DNA from: Limonium bicolor
Taxonomy: Eukaryota > Streptophyta > Magnoliopsida > Caryophyllales > Plumbaginaceae
Length of the DNA stretch: 64,000 nt
Direction of reading: 5' to 3'
NCBI GenBank assembly: GCA_023374045.1
Contig: CM041776.1
Location: 136,775,296 to 136,839,295 of the forward strand
Below are positions 37,229-49,372 of this stretch, one piece after another. Made by a program: the position numbers and the translations under genes. Under the pieces are notes generated by a model, which saw only the letters and a program-made list of their open reading frames with translations, did no database searches and had not been told where the DNA came from. How positions within the stretch are numbered: position 1 is the first letter of the stretch; each line of letters begins with the position of its first letter.

Positions 37229-37575
37229 GGTTCACAAACTTGTAACACCCCATCCAAAGCCTAACGTGGTTATCGCAATCTGAACACTTAATCGAATACG
37301 TCGCAGCGGAGATAATAAGCACCTGGACCTTGCCACGGTCTGATCGATAGAATATACCGGCTTAACATTTACAATACTTAACCAAAATACTTATCCAGCC
37401 CAAATATCAACATTCACAATCCCACAACCAACCGAGTACTAGTATCTCAAACATAATCTCAGACTTACATCAGTTTAATATAAACAGTCGGGTGCACAGG
37501 CGCAACCCGAATTCAAAATAAATGTCCCAACCTAAGTCTAACCGCTCCTACTCTCGTAGTGCGTCCTCATGGGCC

Positions 37576-37626
37576 TCTTACCTGCAAGTGTAAAAATAGC
37601 CCCCGAGGGGGTCAGCACGAATGCTG
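37576..37626 (-). promoter_or_regulatory. LTR hairpin plus splice-donor-like module, A 3' LTR
   Basis: Donor-like TTGCAG^GTAAGAGG (intron side 37581), a GGGG/CCCC hairpin (37600-37611), and a CAGCA-TTCG-TGCTG hairpin (37613-37626) with a TTCG tetraloop in element sense. Confidence 0.55.
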
Positions 37627-38721
37627 GTACACCCTCTCATGGCCCCCAAGCTAACGGGGCTACGACGACTAATTGTCGATAGCATGGAAATTGATTACAT
37701 ACACAAGCATAATATGAAGTGCAATAACAATAACCACAGATGAACATGTATAGTTCACAACCAATGAACGACTCAAGCGTTCCCTTACAAGTGGGTTAGT
37801 AACCCCCTCCTTAGTCCTCATTTCCTTAATCTCAGTTCCTTACCTTACCTTAATCTTAATCTCAATCTTAATCTTAATCTCAGTATACAAACCTTTCCTG
37901 GAAGGGATTGGTTGTAGCTTAATTCGAACCTGGGATTTAGGTGATCCCACCGCACCATCTTAATGCCACCTACTCTGGACGGGAGTCCAGCGTAGCTGAG
38001 CCGGCAACCGGCCCTAGGCTACAAGTCCGAAGACAAGTCCTTAAGCGGAGGGCGGATCTGATTCAGATACCGTCCCCCTTTTTCCTTAGCATGCATGACC
38101 GGAGATCGGTCCCGGGTTTCCTCACTCAAGTTCCAGTTAGTAGACATCTTAACACCATGTGCTAGCTAAGCCTTACGGGCATTAACCAACAACCATCAAA
38201 CTTAACTCTTATTCTTAACTCATAAGTACTAAACTTGGTTAGTAACAATCTCAAGTCTCGCGGGTTAGTGTAAATATAACACAATCACAACGAGAACAAA
38301 TAATCCGGTTGCATGCTTTATCTTGTTTTAGTCATAGCAATTAAACAGATAGCACACAAGCCGAGGGACACCTCGTTAGCAAGCAGGTCACAAGAAGGAT
38401 TGTACCGTTCACCGTCGATCGTTGTTTGTTTAACCTTCTTCGGGGTCCCAATTCACAAACCTAAAACATTCATTCATTTTTAGGTTATTAGTTATTTGCA
38501 CCTTACTTAACTCACTTAGTCCCTAAGGACTTCCATTCAATAACCTCTCAAGTCTTTATCACTTAGCTTACAAACTTAACTTTAAACATTAAAACTTATA
38601 CTTAAGCTTAACTTAATTCCTTAAGTTCTTAGGGTCCTAATCATTACTACCCTACTAATGGCATACCCTAATACCAATTAACACCCTCAGAAATTAAAAT
38701 TTCTTTTTTTTTTGTTTTAGG

Positions 38722-39053
38722 CTCGACCGGACTTACCGACCGGACTTGCCAAGTCCGGTCCGTTCCAGTACCCTTTACCGTTTGAAAATTCTACCCCGAC
38801 CGGACTTACAAGTCCGGTCCAATGTCGGTCCATTCCGAGAGTTTCCGTGAAAATTTTAAGCCCGACCGGACTTGACAAGTCCGGTCCCATGTCCGGTCTA
38901 TTCCAGAAACTAATTCCCTACAAAACACAAGCCCGACCGGACTTGTAAGTCCGGTCCCCAAGTCCGGTCGTTCCAGAAACATTTTCCGGTATGTAACAGA
39001 GCCCGACCGACCTTGCAAGTCCGGTCCTAAGGTCGGTCGGCTCCAGAAACTTG
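38722..39053. repeat. Palindromic GACCGGACTT array, A 3' LTR
   Basis: About five units of 65-70 bp. Most have GACCGGACTTG...CAAGTCCGGTC followed by a second CCGGTC or CGGTCGG and TTCCAGAAAC. This is the same plan as the D array but with a different stem. Confidence 0.87.
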
Positions 39054-41357
39054 TTTCTAAATTCTCTTTCAACTCCAAACTTCTCCTCATATATTCTAAT
39101 ATGTTATAACCTCATTTGGGCACCTCAAATACACCTTAAGCCCTCCTTTAAATACCTTAAATCATCCACCAAGATCCACCTTAGTCATTATGCATTTTCC
39201 TTGTAATAATGCTAACACTTGTAATGCTTTCCTCTAGGTTTCTAGGTGGTGGTTCATACCTAATGTAACCACTATGCCAAATGTTTTCTTCACCACTATA
39301 ACATCATCTCCCAAGCATCTCTCACTATCTAAAACTCTTTTAAGCATTTACTTAAAGTTCCTTAACAAGTTTAAACTTCCATCATCATCACATTATTTCC
39401 TTCCTAGTTGTGCACCAACATTTGCCTAAGTCCTAAACACTCGAATACATTCTCTTGATTCCTAAATCTTCCATGGTGATACCTAAGTCATCATAAGTCA
39501 TTAAAACACCTTAACTTCACCCTTTTTCATCAAGACCCATATAGAACATTCCTAGTACTTCCTTAGTCATTAAATTCCCTTAGAATATCTTAAACACTTA
39601 AACTCTCCTTTAAATTTGCCATGGGTTCTCTAGTATATAGTACTCCTAACACATGGTTTTTCTCCATCAAACAACCAATACCACACAAATTCTCATCACA
39701 ACACCTTAACACCCAATTTACACTAAAACTTCACCACATCATCATATAATGCTTAAACTTAAAATGCTTGGCACTTAGGCCCTTAAATAACAATAATCTT
39801 AACCACTGAATTTCCACATATATTGCCTTCAACCTGCGAATACACTCAACAAGGCTCCCATTGAAATAAAATGCTTCTTGTACTTCACCTTTTATTCTTA
39901 AACTATCTCTTTTCTCATTTGCTCCTTAGTCACAAGTTCACAAGAATAGTCATTGTTTCTCCTAGGTTTTATAGCACCTTCCCAATATAAACTCTACACT
40001 AAACTCATCATATACCACATCTCATTCCCTTAAACAACAAAACACCTTAAGGTAAGTAATTTACCTTGTTTTCTCACAAGCTTAAAAGCTTTTCTCCTTA
40101 GGTTTTCTTTGTTCAATCTCGGTCACCAATGTGATTCTCCTTGCCAATGTTCTAACCAATATCCAATGACTCCAATGAGTACTAGATAACACATTAACCC
40201 TAAGGAACAAACCCTAGGTTTAAAAATATGCTTTAAGGTATTAATGTGATTAGTTTACCTTGGTTTTCTCAAGACAACTTGGGTATGAAGCAAGAAGGAC
40301 CTCCTCTCTCCTTTGAAGAGTAGAAACAAGCTAGAACAAGGCATAAACATGGAGTCCCATGAGATATATTTTCGGACATGTGAAGAAAATGGTGGAAACC
40401 TAGATTTTCTTACACTTTCTTTACCTTAAGAGAATGGAGATGCCAATGGAGTCTCCAAACTTGAATTTCCTCCTCTAATGGTGGTTTGACTTGGCACCAA
40501 AATGAAGCTCTTGAAGTTTTGAAAAGATAGAAAGGAGGAGCTTGAGCTAACTAAGAAGAATATGTATTTTGTTTTGGATTTGGAGCTAAAATGAGCAAGT
40601 GTGTGCAAGAGAAGGTGGAAGAGGAGCATGGAGAGGAGCTCACGTAATGGAGAAGAGAAAGAGAGCAAGAAACCGTGTGAACAAGGGAGAATGAAGAAGT
40701 GAGGAGAGAGGTAAGAAAATGTGATATTTATCTTAAAAGGTGAATAGTACTTTATGCTTTATAAGACTTATTTGCTTTCTTTTACTTAGAGATAAGGTGG
40801 TGAGTCACCTTAAAACCGGCCCCCTTTAGTAATGAGGGTAGTTTAGTCTTTGTTGACCAAATGTCTCACTTATATAGACTTATGTTATAAACTAGCTTAA
40901 TTAATTCACTATTCATCAAAAACAAGGCACATTGTTGTGAAATTTTTGATTTCCCATTGATATAGACCTCCAAATGTGATACTATATAGTACACATATTA
41001 ATTAAAGAGTAATGATGGACATTTAGCCATTCAAAACTCATTTACAAGACAATTTTTCAAAAACGTGCTTTAAGACTCCTTAAAGCACATTTTGTGTTTT
41101 AACTTGTTTTCAAGCTTGGTTTTCTTTGGTAATTGACTTAAAATGACCATTAGGATATTACTAAGGTCTTAGAACAATATTTGGGTACTCTCCCATGTCT
41201 CTCCAAGCTTAGAGCACTTTTTGTCAAAACTGCTCTTTTGGTGTTTCCTTATATTTTCTTTGATTAGAAATGTTTCTTAATGTTTCTAAGGCATTATTTA
41301 GCCTCCTTATATCTTAGTTTATCATTTAAACACCATATCTAAGTTTGGGGTATTTCA

Positions 41358-41376
41358 ATCTACCCCCCTTAAAAGA
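41358..41376 (-). promoter_or_regulatory. Polypurine tract of A
   Basis: Minus-strand TTCTTTTAAGGGGGGTAGAT lies directly beside the 3' LTR. A second copy (TTTTTAAGGGGGGTAGAGC) lies at about 41619-41638, between the PPT and the pol stop. Confidence 0.87.
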
Positions 41377-41667
41377 ACTTTGTCCTCAAAGTTCACACAT
41401 GTGCTTAACCATTCACGGTACACATTCTCTTAATCTTAATACCACATCTTATATTCACATTCATACATCTCAAGACTCAAAGGTCAATCTCAAATACAAT
41501 ACATAAGTATCATACATAACTCAAACTTACACCGAAGTGTAGCAACTTACACAAATTCACATCTTAAACAACCAAACAAACGACAAACATGATCGTTTCC
41601 TAACTCAAAAGCGAGGAAGCTCTACCCCCCTTAAAAAGGGGTACGCCCCGTACCCTATACAGACGAT

Positions 41668-44600
41668 CTAGTCAGTAAATAAAGAAGGGTACTTCGCCCT
41701 CATCTTATCCTCTAATTCCCACGTGGCCTCTTCGACATCCTGGTTAGACCAGAGAACCTTCACCAGTCGCACTGACTTGTGGCGAGTGTCCCTAGTCTTC
41801 TGTCCAAGATTCTCTGAGGAGTCTCCACGGATCTCATATTTGGTTCTAAAGTCAACCTCTCAGGTTCTAACACATGGGAGGGGTGGTGCATGTATTTCTT
41901 TAGCTGTGAAACATGAAAAACATCATGCACTTTACCCAGCTCAGCAGGTAAATTCAACCTGTAAGCAACCGGGCCCACCCGCTCCGTAATCTCATAAGGA
42001 CCAACAAATTTCGGGCTTAACTTGCCCTTCTGCCCAAACCTGAATACACCCTTCATCGGTGATACTCGCAGAAATACCCGGTCGCCCACTGCGAACTCCA
42101 GGTCCCGTCGTCGAACATCAGCATACGACTTCTGCCTATCTTGAGCAGCTTTCATGTTCTCCCTGATTTGCTGAACTTCAGCCTTAACTTGTTCTAAGTA
42201 CTCTGGTCCTATAATGACCGTCTCACTCGACTCATCCCAGCAGAGCGGTGTACGACATGGTCTACCGTACAACGCTTGAAAAGGTGCCATCTTGATCGAA
42301 GCGTGATAGCTGTTGTTGTATGAAAACTCGATCAGATGCAATCTGTCAATCCAACTGCCCTGGAAGTCTAAGGCACATGCTCTCAGCATGTCCTCGAGTG
42401 TCTGAATAGTACGCTCAGTCTGACCATCTGTCTGAGGATGGAACGCGGTACTCAGTTTGAGTTCTGTACCCAACGCTTCTCTGGTAGCTCTCCAGTACCT
42501 CGAAAGGAATCTGGTATCTCTATCTGACACTATGGTCTTTGGTATGCCGTGATGCCTCATGATTTCTTTCTCAAATAACTCAGCTAATTTGGTCACCTTC
42601 CAAGTATCCTTCATCGGTATGAATCGGGCTACTTTGGTAAGGCGATCCACCACCACCCATATCATGTTGAGACCTCCCCTAGCAGGTGGAAGCCCAACTA
42701 CGAAGTCCATGGAGATATCATGGAACTTCCACTCCGGAACTGGCATCGACTGTACCATTCCGCCCGGTCGTCTGTGCTCGAATTTCACCTTCTGGCATGT
42801 GAGACACCTCAAGACGAACTCGGTAACATCTGTCTTCATCCCCGACCACCAGAAGTATCTCTTCATGTCTTTATACATTTTAGAGGCTCCCGGATGGATG
42901 GAAACTGAAGAACAGTGTGATTCTCTAAGTATACGGTCTTTCAGATCCGTGTTACCTCGTGGTATGCATAATCGGCCCTTAAGTCTGATCAGATCATCAT
43001 CATGAAGTCTGAAGTCGTATTTCTGACTCTCAAAGGTACCATCTGTCAGCTTCTGTCTGACCTCTCTCATATACTCATCAGTCCTCTGAGCCTCTCGCAC
43101 CTCATCAACCAAGCTGGAGAAAGAAACTAGCGAATGGAGTGAGTGTGCTCGACGGCTCAGGGCATCTGCTACAACATTGGCCTTCCCTTCTTTGTATTGG
43201 AGGTCAATGTCATAGTCTTTCAGAAATTCTAACCATCTCCTCTGTCGAAGATTTAACTCCTTCTGAGTGAATATGTATTTCAAACTTTTATGATCGGTGT
43301 AGATCGTGACACTAACCCCGTATAAGTAGTGGCGCCATATCTTCAAAGCGAAGACTACAGCTCCCAGCTCTAAATCATGTGTGGGGTAGTTCTCCTCATG
43401 TTTCTTCAACTGGCGTGAGGCATATGCCACCACCTTGCCATGTTGCATGAGCACGCAACCCAGCCCTCTGCCGGATGCATCACAATAAACCTCAAAGCCC
43501 TCTGTACCGTCTGGAATGGTCAGTACCGGTGCAGTGGTCAGTGAGTCCTTCAAGCGCTGAAATGATCTCTCACAGTCATCTGTCCACAGAAATGGTGCAT
43601 CTTCTTCATCAGACTGGTCATCGGCTTCGCGACCTTGCTGAAATCTCTAACAAACCTCCTGTAGTAACCTGCCAGACCGAGAAAGCTCCGGATGTCGGTA
43701 ACAGTCTTCGGCCTTGGCCAGGTACGTACGGCATCAATCTTTGCTGGATCCACTGCGATCCCAGCATCTGAGATGACATGACCTAGGAAAGAGACCTGGT
43801 CAAGCCAAAACTCACACTTGGAGAACTTAGCATATAGCTGGTTCTCCCTCAATATTTCTAACACCCTCCTCAAATGTTCCTCATGCTCAACCTTAGACTT
43901 TGAATATATCAGAATGTCATCAATAAAAACCACAACCGACTTGTCCAGCTGCTCCCGGAACAAGCGGTTCATCAGATCCATAAACTTCGCCGGTGCGTTC
44001 GACAAACCGAACGGCATCACTGTAAACTCATAGTGGCCGTATCGTGTCCGGAATGCCGTCTTCTCAATGTCTCCCTCCTTAATGGCTATCTGATGATACC
44101 CCGATCTGAGATCAATCTTGGAAAACACAGATGCTCCCTTCAACTGATCGAACAGATCGTCAATGCGGGGTAGTGGGTACTTATTCTTCACTGTCACTGC
44201 ATTCAGCTCTCTGTAGTCGATGCAGAGGCGGAGACTACCATCCTTCTTCTTCACGAAGAGGACTGGCGCTCCCCATGGTGACACACTTGGTCTAATGAAT
44301 CCTTTATCCAACAAATCTTTCAGTTGTTCTTTTAACTCAGTCATTTCTGCCGGAGCCATACGGTATGGTGCTTTGGCTATCGGTCCGGTACCAGGTAGCA
44401 GCTCAATGGTGAACTCTACCTCCCGAGTGGGTGGCATGCCGGGCAGTTCCCGTGGAAATAAGTCGGGGAACTCCGACACTACCGGTAAGTCGGGGTCGAA
44501 CTCAGGGTCTCTCTCTATGTCCTGTACATAGCAGAGGTATACTTCTTCCTTTCTCTTAATTCTCTATGCATTGCCATGGCGGTGATGATCTTAGTCGAAG

Positions 44601-45002
44601 GCTCTCTGGGCCTCTGGCGGTATGATATTGTTACCCCAGACGGACTCCTGAGCAGCAATCTATGCTCGGCGCAGAGGATACGTCCCTTGTGCCGCTCCAA
44701 CCAGTTCATCCCGAAGATAACATCAAATCCTAGCTTACTGAACTCAATGAAACTGACTGGGAAGTCTTCCCCCTTAATGCTGATGGTGGCTCCTCGGTAG
44801 TAACGAGTGCAACGAACCTTCTCCTTAGACGGGAGCGTAACCGTGAAGTCGGGTAGCTCATCAGCGTCTAGCCCCAACCTGCTCGCAAATGATGCAGAGA
44901 CAAAGGTATGCGAGGCCCCTGAGTCGAAGAGAACTGATGCCTCAATCCCATTGATCGGAAAGGTGCCGGTGAGGATAGTACCGCTAGCGTCGGCCTGTGC
45001 CT
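41668..45002 (-). pseudogene. pol: Pol polyprotein of chromovirus A, three frameshifts
   Basis: Minus strand. Protease ([13 protein letters not shown], around 44915-44945) is in the frame to 44515. RT is at 44479-43550 ([47 protein letters not shown]). RNase H and integrase are at 43553-41760 ([74 protein letters not shown]). The chromodomain reads VLWSNQDVEEATWELED to the TAG at 41668. Frame changes fall near 44555, 43605 and 41805. No catalytic residue is visibly lost. An acceptor-like ACTCACAG ends at 45003, in phase with the gag donor at 46056. Confidence 0.95.
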
Positions 45003-45199
45003 CTGTGAGTATGCTTAGTGCACCTTCCGTACCGAGTCCATAACCTAATTGTGTTCACAAGCTTCATGAGTATTGATGGTATAACAAGAGTCGTAACAAT
45101 TTATATGAACAACACTGTTATTTTATTCATGACCATCCTGTTTACAACATGTGCTTCAATCTTACATCTCATTTCTCATCTCATTCTAACATTACATGG

Positions 45200-45923
45200 C
45201 TAATATTGTCTAAAGGTTAGGTTTAATCTTCCTGGTCTCATATGCGTCGCATTGATTACTGCTGACGGTGCTGTATTCAGCTTGATTCTCTTAATCCCAT
45301 GGTACATCCTTGATTCTCCTCCCAAAATTAATACATCACCTGACTTAAGTACTATATCTGCACGGTCCGCACGCTTCTGCTCGCCGTATAAAAACTCCGC
45401 ATCATCTCCAATGGACCAAGACACTACGGGTATCCCTCTCGAGAGACTCCGTTGTCTCGTCCTTATCCTGGTGTAGTCCCAGTTTCCCATCTTTTCGTAG
45501 AAGTTTACAATGCAAATGTCTGGCTGGATGTCTGGAATCGGTTCAGCTTCCAACTGCTGAGCGATTTCCATGACTTGTGTAATAACTGGATGGAACTCTT
45601 CGGGTATTCCCGGTGGTGAGACTCCATCTTGCTCCCTTGTTTGGTAATTCTTGGCATACGGATTCCAATCCTTGCCCAAGCTCATCATCTTTAATTTCAT
45701 CTTTGCTCCCCCTGGGTACTCCGGTGTGTAAAAACCTCCCGGTCCCATTCCTAGTTGATTGCATCTCCTGATGATGGCTATTTGTGCTTCGGGTGTCAGG
45801 TATCCCCTTAATAAAATCATACCTGGGCGGATAACCTGACATTGTTCGGTTGGAAAGTGTGGTTTCGATGTCGGTGTGCTCCGGGTTAGTGTAGATGGTA
45901 TGGGTAGCAGATGTTGAATCTTC
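45200..45923 (-). pseudogene. AlkB-like dioxygenase of chromovirus A, HxD segment out of frame
   Basis: This is the homologue of the B AlkB frame at the same place, between gag and protease. RPGMILLRGYLT, GPGGFYTPEY, DICIVNFYEK, AEFLYGEQK, SGDVLILGGESR, MYHGIKRI and RLNLTFRQY are clear, so the distal His and both Arg are kept. Between INFYEK and GIPVV a short deletion shifts the frame and a second one restores it about 17 codons later. The HxD metal ligands are therefore lost, although the DNA for them is still recognisable near 45478-45486 in another frame. Upstream of the ATG at 45820 the frame stays open to about 45960. After the likely acceptor at 45924 the first codons match B in a different frame, so one more indel lies near 45890-45900. 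It is probably inactive. Confidence 0.92.
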
Positions 45924-46055
45924 CTAAAGTGGTAGTAGGTTATGTCTTACTTAAGTTCTAATCTCATCTTATTCTTACTTAACTCATTTATTCACCAAAC
46001 ATGCATGATAATGCGGTAAGCAGGTAGTTTTATTACTAAATGGTTATAGTGGTAC
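45924..46055 (-). other. Candidate gag-AlkB intron of A
   Basis: The donor CCAG^GTACCA (46055) and acceptor CACTTTAG^GA (45924) have the same phase and position as the B pair (56047 and 37195). The first residues after the acceptor are FNICYP in A and FDICFP in B, which supports an exon start there. An alternative acceptor for the same donor lies at 45003, before protease. Confidence 0.55.
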
Positions 46056-46396
46056 CTGGCCTCGATGAGGGCTCAGGCTCATCGTCCCGGTCCACCATGT
46101 GTAGAGTGGGCCCCGTCTTCTGGGTCGCCCGTGGGTTCTTGTCCGCCGGCTGCTGCACTTTCCTCTGACCGTCAGATCCAGCTCCCTGATCGGTCTTGCC
46201 CTTGCCCCTGGTGTCGGGCCTATAGGCTCTGCTAGCAGGTTCCGGTAACACTCGTAAGCTCGATGTCCATACACTCCGCAGAAGTTGCACTCCACCTTGT
46301 TTCCCTTACAGTCGAGCCCGGGGTGGTCCTTGTGACACCATCTACAGATGAAGCGTCGCTGGTAGCCACCACCGGCTCCCCTCTCAGTCTCAGATC

Positions 46397-46477
46397 CTGA
46401 TGATTCATATTGTCAATTCTCATATCTCAAACGGTTACTAATTTATTTCTTAACTCATTCAATATCAATTTCCTCAC
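46397..46477 (-). other. Candidate gag intron 2 of A
   Basis: 81 nt, GTGAGG...ATCAG, phase 1. The B gag has an intron-like 70-nt stretch at the same position and phase (56483-56414). The sequence inside is AT-rich and not shared. Confidence 0.6.
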
Positions 46478-46728
46478 CCTTTGGCGCCTTAGAGCGCAGT
46501 GGTGTAGCTGCAATAGCATAGGTCAGCTTCAATGGCTCTTCCGAAGCCTTCTCCTTTTCCTCCTTCCCTTTCGGGTTCTGATTCTTCTGGGCCTGAGGCT
46601 GGTACTTTTGTTTCTTGTACCCTCCTTGCCCTTGACTCTCTGAGCTTACCAGCACTCTTCCTCTTTGCATTCTCCTCGTCCCTCAGCTGGACGGTAATCT
46701 CAACCTTAGCAGCGGCATGATAGCACTC

Positions 46729-46814
46729 CTGCTTTTCCATAGTATTAGTCACACTTATTTCTCATAATCTAAATCTTATTCACCACTTACTCAAATTTCA
46801 ATCGTTCTTATTAC
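46729..46814 (-). other. Candidate gag intron 1 of A
   Basis: 86 nt, GTAATA...AAGCAG, phase 0, after TTLQ. The B gag has GTATGG...GACAG (56761-56695) after MTLQ. Without removal the frame stops within 8 codons. Confidence 0.6.
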
Positions 46815-47672
46815 CTGCAAGGTAGTGTAACTCGTCGGCCCCATGCCGTAGCGGAGTCGATGGCTAAGCCCGCCATAGAAGCGGTCCACCAAGATCTGGT
46901 CAGAATACCCTAGACCTGGCAGAAGACGGAGCAAGGCAGTGAACTCTGAGTAATACTCGTCCACTGTCATCTTGTCCGACTGCTTAAGCGCATCCAACTG
47001 CAAGCGCTTCTTCGTCTGGACATGGGCGGGGTAGTACTTTGCTCGTAGCAAGGCGGTGTACTGCTCCCAGCCGAACTCTGGATTGGCCACATGCTCGGCC
47101 CTCACCAGCTTCCACCAATCGCCTGCCGCCCCCTTCAGGTAGAAAGCAGCTAAGCGCACCTTGATCCCAGCAGGGACATCAAGGGTCTCGAAGGCGGTCT
47201 CCAGCTCGGAGATGTACGCCTCAAGCTTGGCGGGATCGGTCTCCCCCTTAAAATGAGCGGGTCGAAGATCTGATAGACTCTTCACCCAGTTTGGTTCCCT
47301 AGGTTGTGGCGGTGGAGGTGGTGCACCCACACCAGGCTGATAGCCCATGTGCCCTAAAGCGGCAGCTACGATCTGCGATCGTCTGCCCTCCAGGTATCCC
47401 TGGAATATCCTCACCCCGGCCGCGACCTCGGCCTCCTCTAGGGCGTCCTGCCATCTGAACAAGCATAACTTACATTAGATTCGTACTCACCATTGTTTTG
47501 GTTAGTAAATTTATAACGTCCGTAGACGGTAAAGACAATCCACACTTATTAGTGGTCATCTGACTCTACTCACTCTAACTTCTCACACCCTTAACCCAAT
47601 ACTTACTCCTTAACTTATATCCTAACTCGGTGGTTACTTATGTCCGGTATTTCTTGATCAGAGCGTAACTAC

Positions 47673-47684
47673 GCTCTGATACCA
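47673..47684 (-). promoter_or_regulatory. Primer-binding site of A
   Basis: Minus-strand TGGTATCAGAGC lies 5 nt from the LTR edge at 47690. With the neighbouring inverted copy it forms a 10-bp stem (atcagagcgt/acgctctgat) around a 4-nt loop. Confidence 0.93.
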
Positions 47685-49372
47685 CTTTTTGTAACACCCC
47701 ATCCAAAGCCTATCGTGGTTATCGCAATCTGAACACTTAATCGAATACGTCGCAGCGGAATAAACAACACTTGGGACCTTGCCACGGTCTGATCGATAGA
47801 ATATACCGGCTTAACATTTACAATACTTAACCAAAATACTTATCCAGCTCAAACATCAACATTCACAATCCCACAACCAACCGAGTACTAGTATCTCAAA
47901 CATAATCTCAACTTACATCAGTTTAATATAAACAGTCGGGTGCACAGGCGCAACCCGAATTCAAAAATGTCCCAACCTCCTCACACTTAATCTTTGCTTG
48001 TCCCAAGCAAATAAAGAATAAAACTATCTCAAATTCCGTAGTATCAAACTCGGGATCAATCAAGCATAGAAGGAAATCAAGCAAAATGACAATCAGAAGA
48101 ATAGTCTTTCTCTTAGCTGTAAGTTTTCGCAAACAGTGAAAAAGAATAATTATAAAAGCATGGAGAAGTTAGATTGTAGAAACTGAAGTCAGATTAGCTT
48201 GGGACCTTCCACCTATTTCCTTCCTCAAACCTGTGGATGACAAGGGGTGTGAAGTAATGCCTTATTCCGCAATACCTTTCAACACCACGCACTCATGATC
48301 AGAATAGGAAATTTCCAATAACATTCAACATTAAGAGCTTCCCTTTCTTTGCATAATTAATTTCTCAATTCACGTAATTTTTTCATCCCCAGACTTTTCT
48401 CTTTATCCATGTAACGGTGTTGGGCCTTCTATCCCAGATCGCGAGACCTTAGGTAGATGGGTGATGAAGCACCCCAAGGACTTAATAACCAGATAAAAGA
48501 GGCCTGTTTTGGTTAGAAAATTCATGATCAGAGGAGTACCTGCCTTCCTTATCCTTTTCATCCAAACTTTCACATCATTCCCAAAGTCACCAAGCCAAAC
48601 TAATTCATTCTTCACAAAAACTAATCCACCAAATTTCAGTGAAAATAACATTAATTTCAAGAAAACTATACATACGAACCACTTTGAGCAAAACGATTCT
48701 TGAGGTTGTCATCAGGCTCGATTTCAAACTTCCGCAAAATAATCACCCAAAAATTCAACATTTATTGGCACTAAAAGAAGCCTATCCATTACAGCAAGAG
48801 AACAATTAAAAGCTAGTGTGGCATTAAGTACAACTGACATATTTTCAGGGAAAGGTCTCCACTTCCTCACACTTGAGAGAAGCAATGTCCTCATTGTTTA
48901 CAAAATAAAATCAAGAAAAAGACCTTTCAAAATATGTCAGACTCATGAAGGATCCATGCAAGACTCCACATACATTTAACATTAAAAGCATAATAGGATA
49001 AACACAGGCAATAAAGATTGAGAAATTGAAACTCCCCTGATATCTTTAGATTGAGGAAGGTTCCTTTCCTCACACTTAAGCTCAAACAGCGGGGTAGAAA
49101 CGTTCTCACACTTGCTCCAAGCAAGTGTCCAGCCTTGGAGAGATACGGAGATAAAAAGATTGCACCTACACACACATTATAAAATACAAATAACGCTAAA
49201 AGCGTTGCATTAGTAGCACGAACACCATCATCACTTCTGACTAAAAGAAAACAAAAATAAACCTATAAACAAAATAAAATTAGAAAAATAAAAAATAAAC
49301 ATAAACTTTACCACTGGGTTGCCTCCCAGTCAGCTGCCCGTCTTTATAGTCTTTGGCTAGACTCTCGCTTTG

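Larger units (their letters stand above)
37241..41357 (-). repeat. 3' LTR of A (4.1 kb)
   Basis: TGTAACACCCC to GGGGTATTTCA, followed by the PPT on the internal side. Apart from small indels and substitutions it matches 47690-55906 without G. It contains the hairpin-donor module (37576-37626), a run of cttaatct units (37846-37884), the conserved agcacacaagccg...ttcaccgt block (38351-38414) and a GACCGGACTT palindrome array (38722-39053). It holds no gene. The frame at 38806-39090 is a translation of the array. Confidence 0.95.
46056..47454 (-). pseudogene. gag: Gag of chromovirus A, three candidate exons
   Basis: The probable start is ATG at 47454, directly after an acceptor-like TTGTTCAG. 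Gly/Arg-rich N-terminal residues follow, then after a frame change the retrotransposon Gag domain (NWVKSLSDLRPAHFKGETD, GAAGDWWKLVRAEH, DEYYSEFTALLRLLPG). At TTLQ a donor CAG^GTAATA (46814) pairs with AAGCAG^GAG (46729). A second intron runs from GG^GTGAGG (46477) to CATCAG^GA (46397). The last exon carries two zinc knuckles, CRWCHKDHPGLDC and CNFCGVYGHRAYEC, and after a frameshift ends near MVDRDDEPEPSSRP. Gag would form the particle and bind RNA. At least two frameshifts make this copy defective. Confidence 0.9.

Noticed and set aside
38806..39090. 94-codon frame with repeated GPDLQGRSG-like residues
   Set aside because: It arises from the palindrome array in the A LTR. The second LTR copy has it in a different frame with changed length.
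46044..46295. Two overlapping frames in the A gag tail as separate genes
   Set aside because: Comparison with B shows they are one Gag tail split by a frameshift after the second zinc knuckle.
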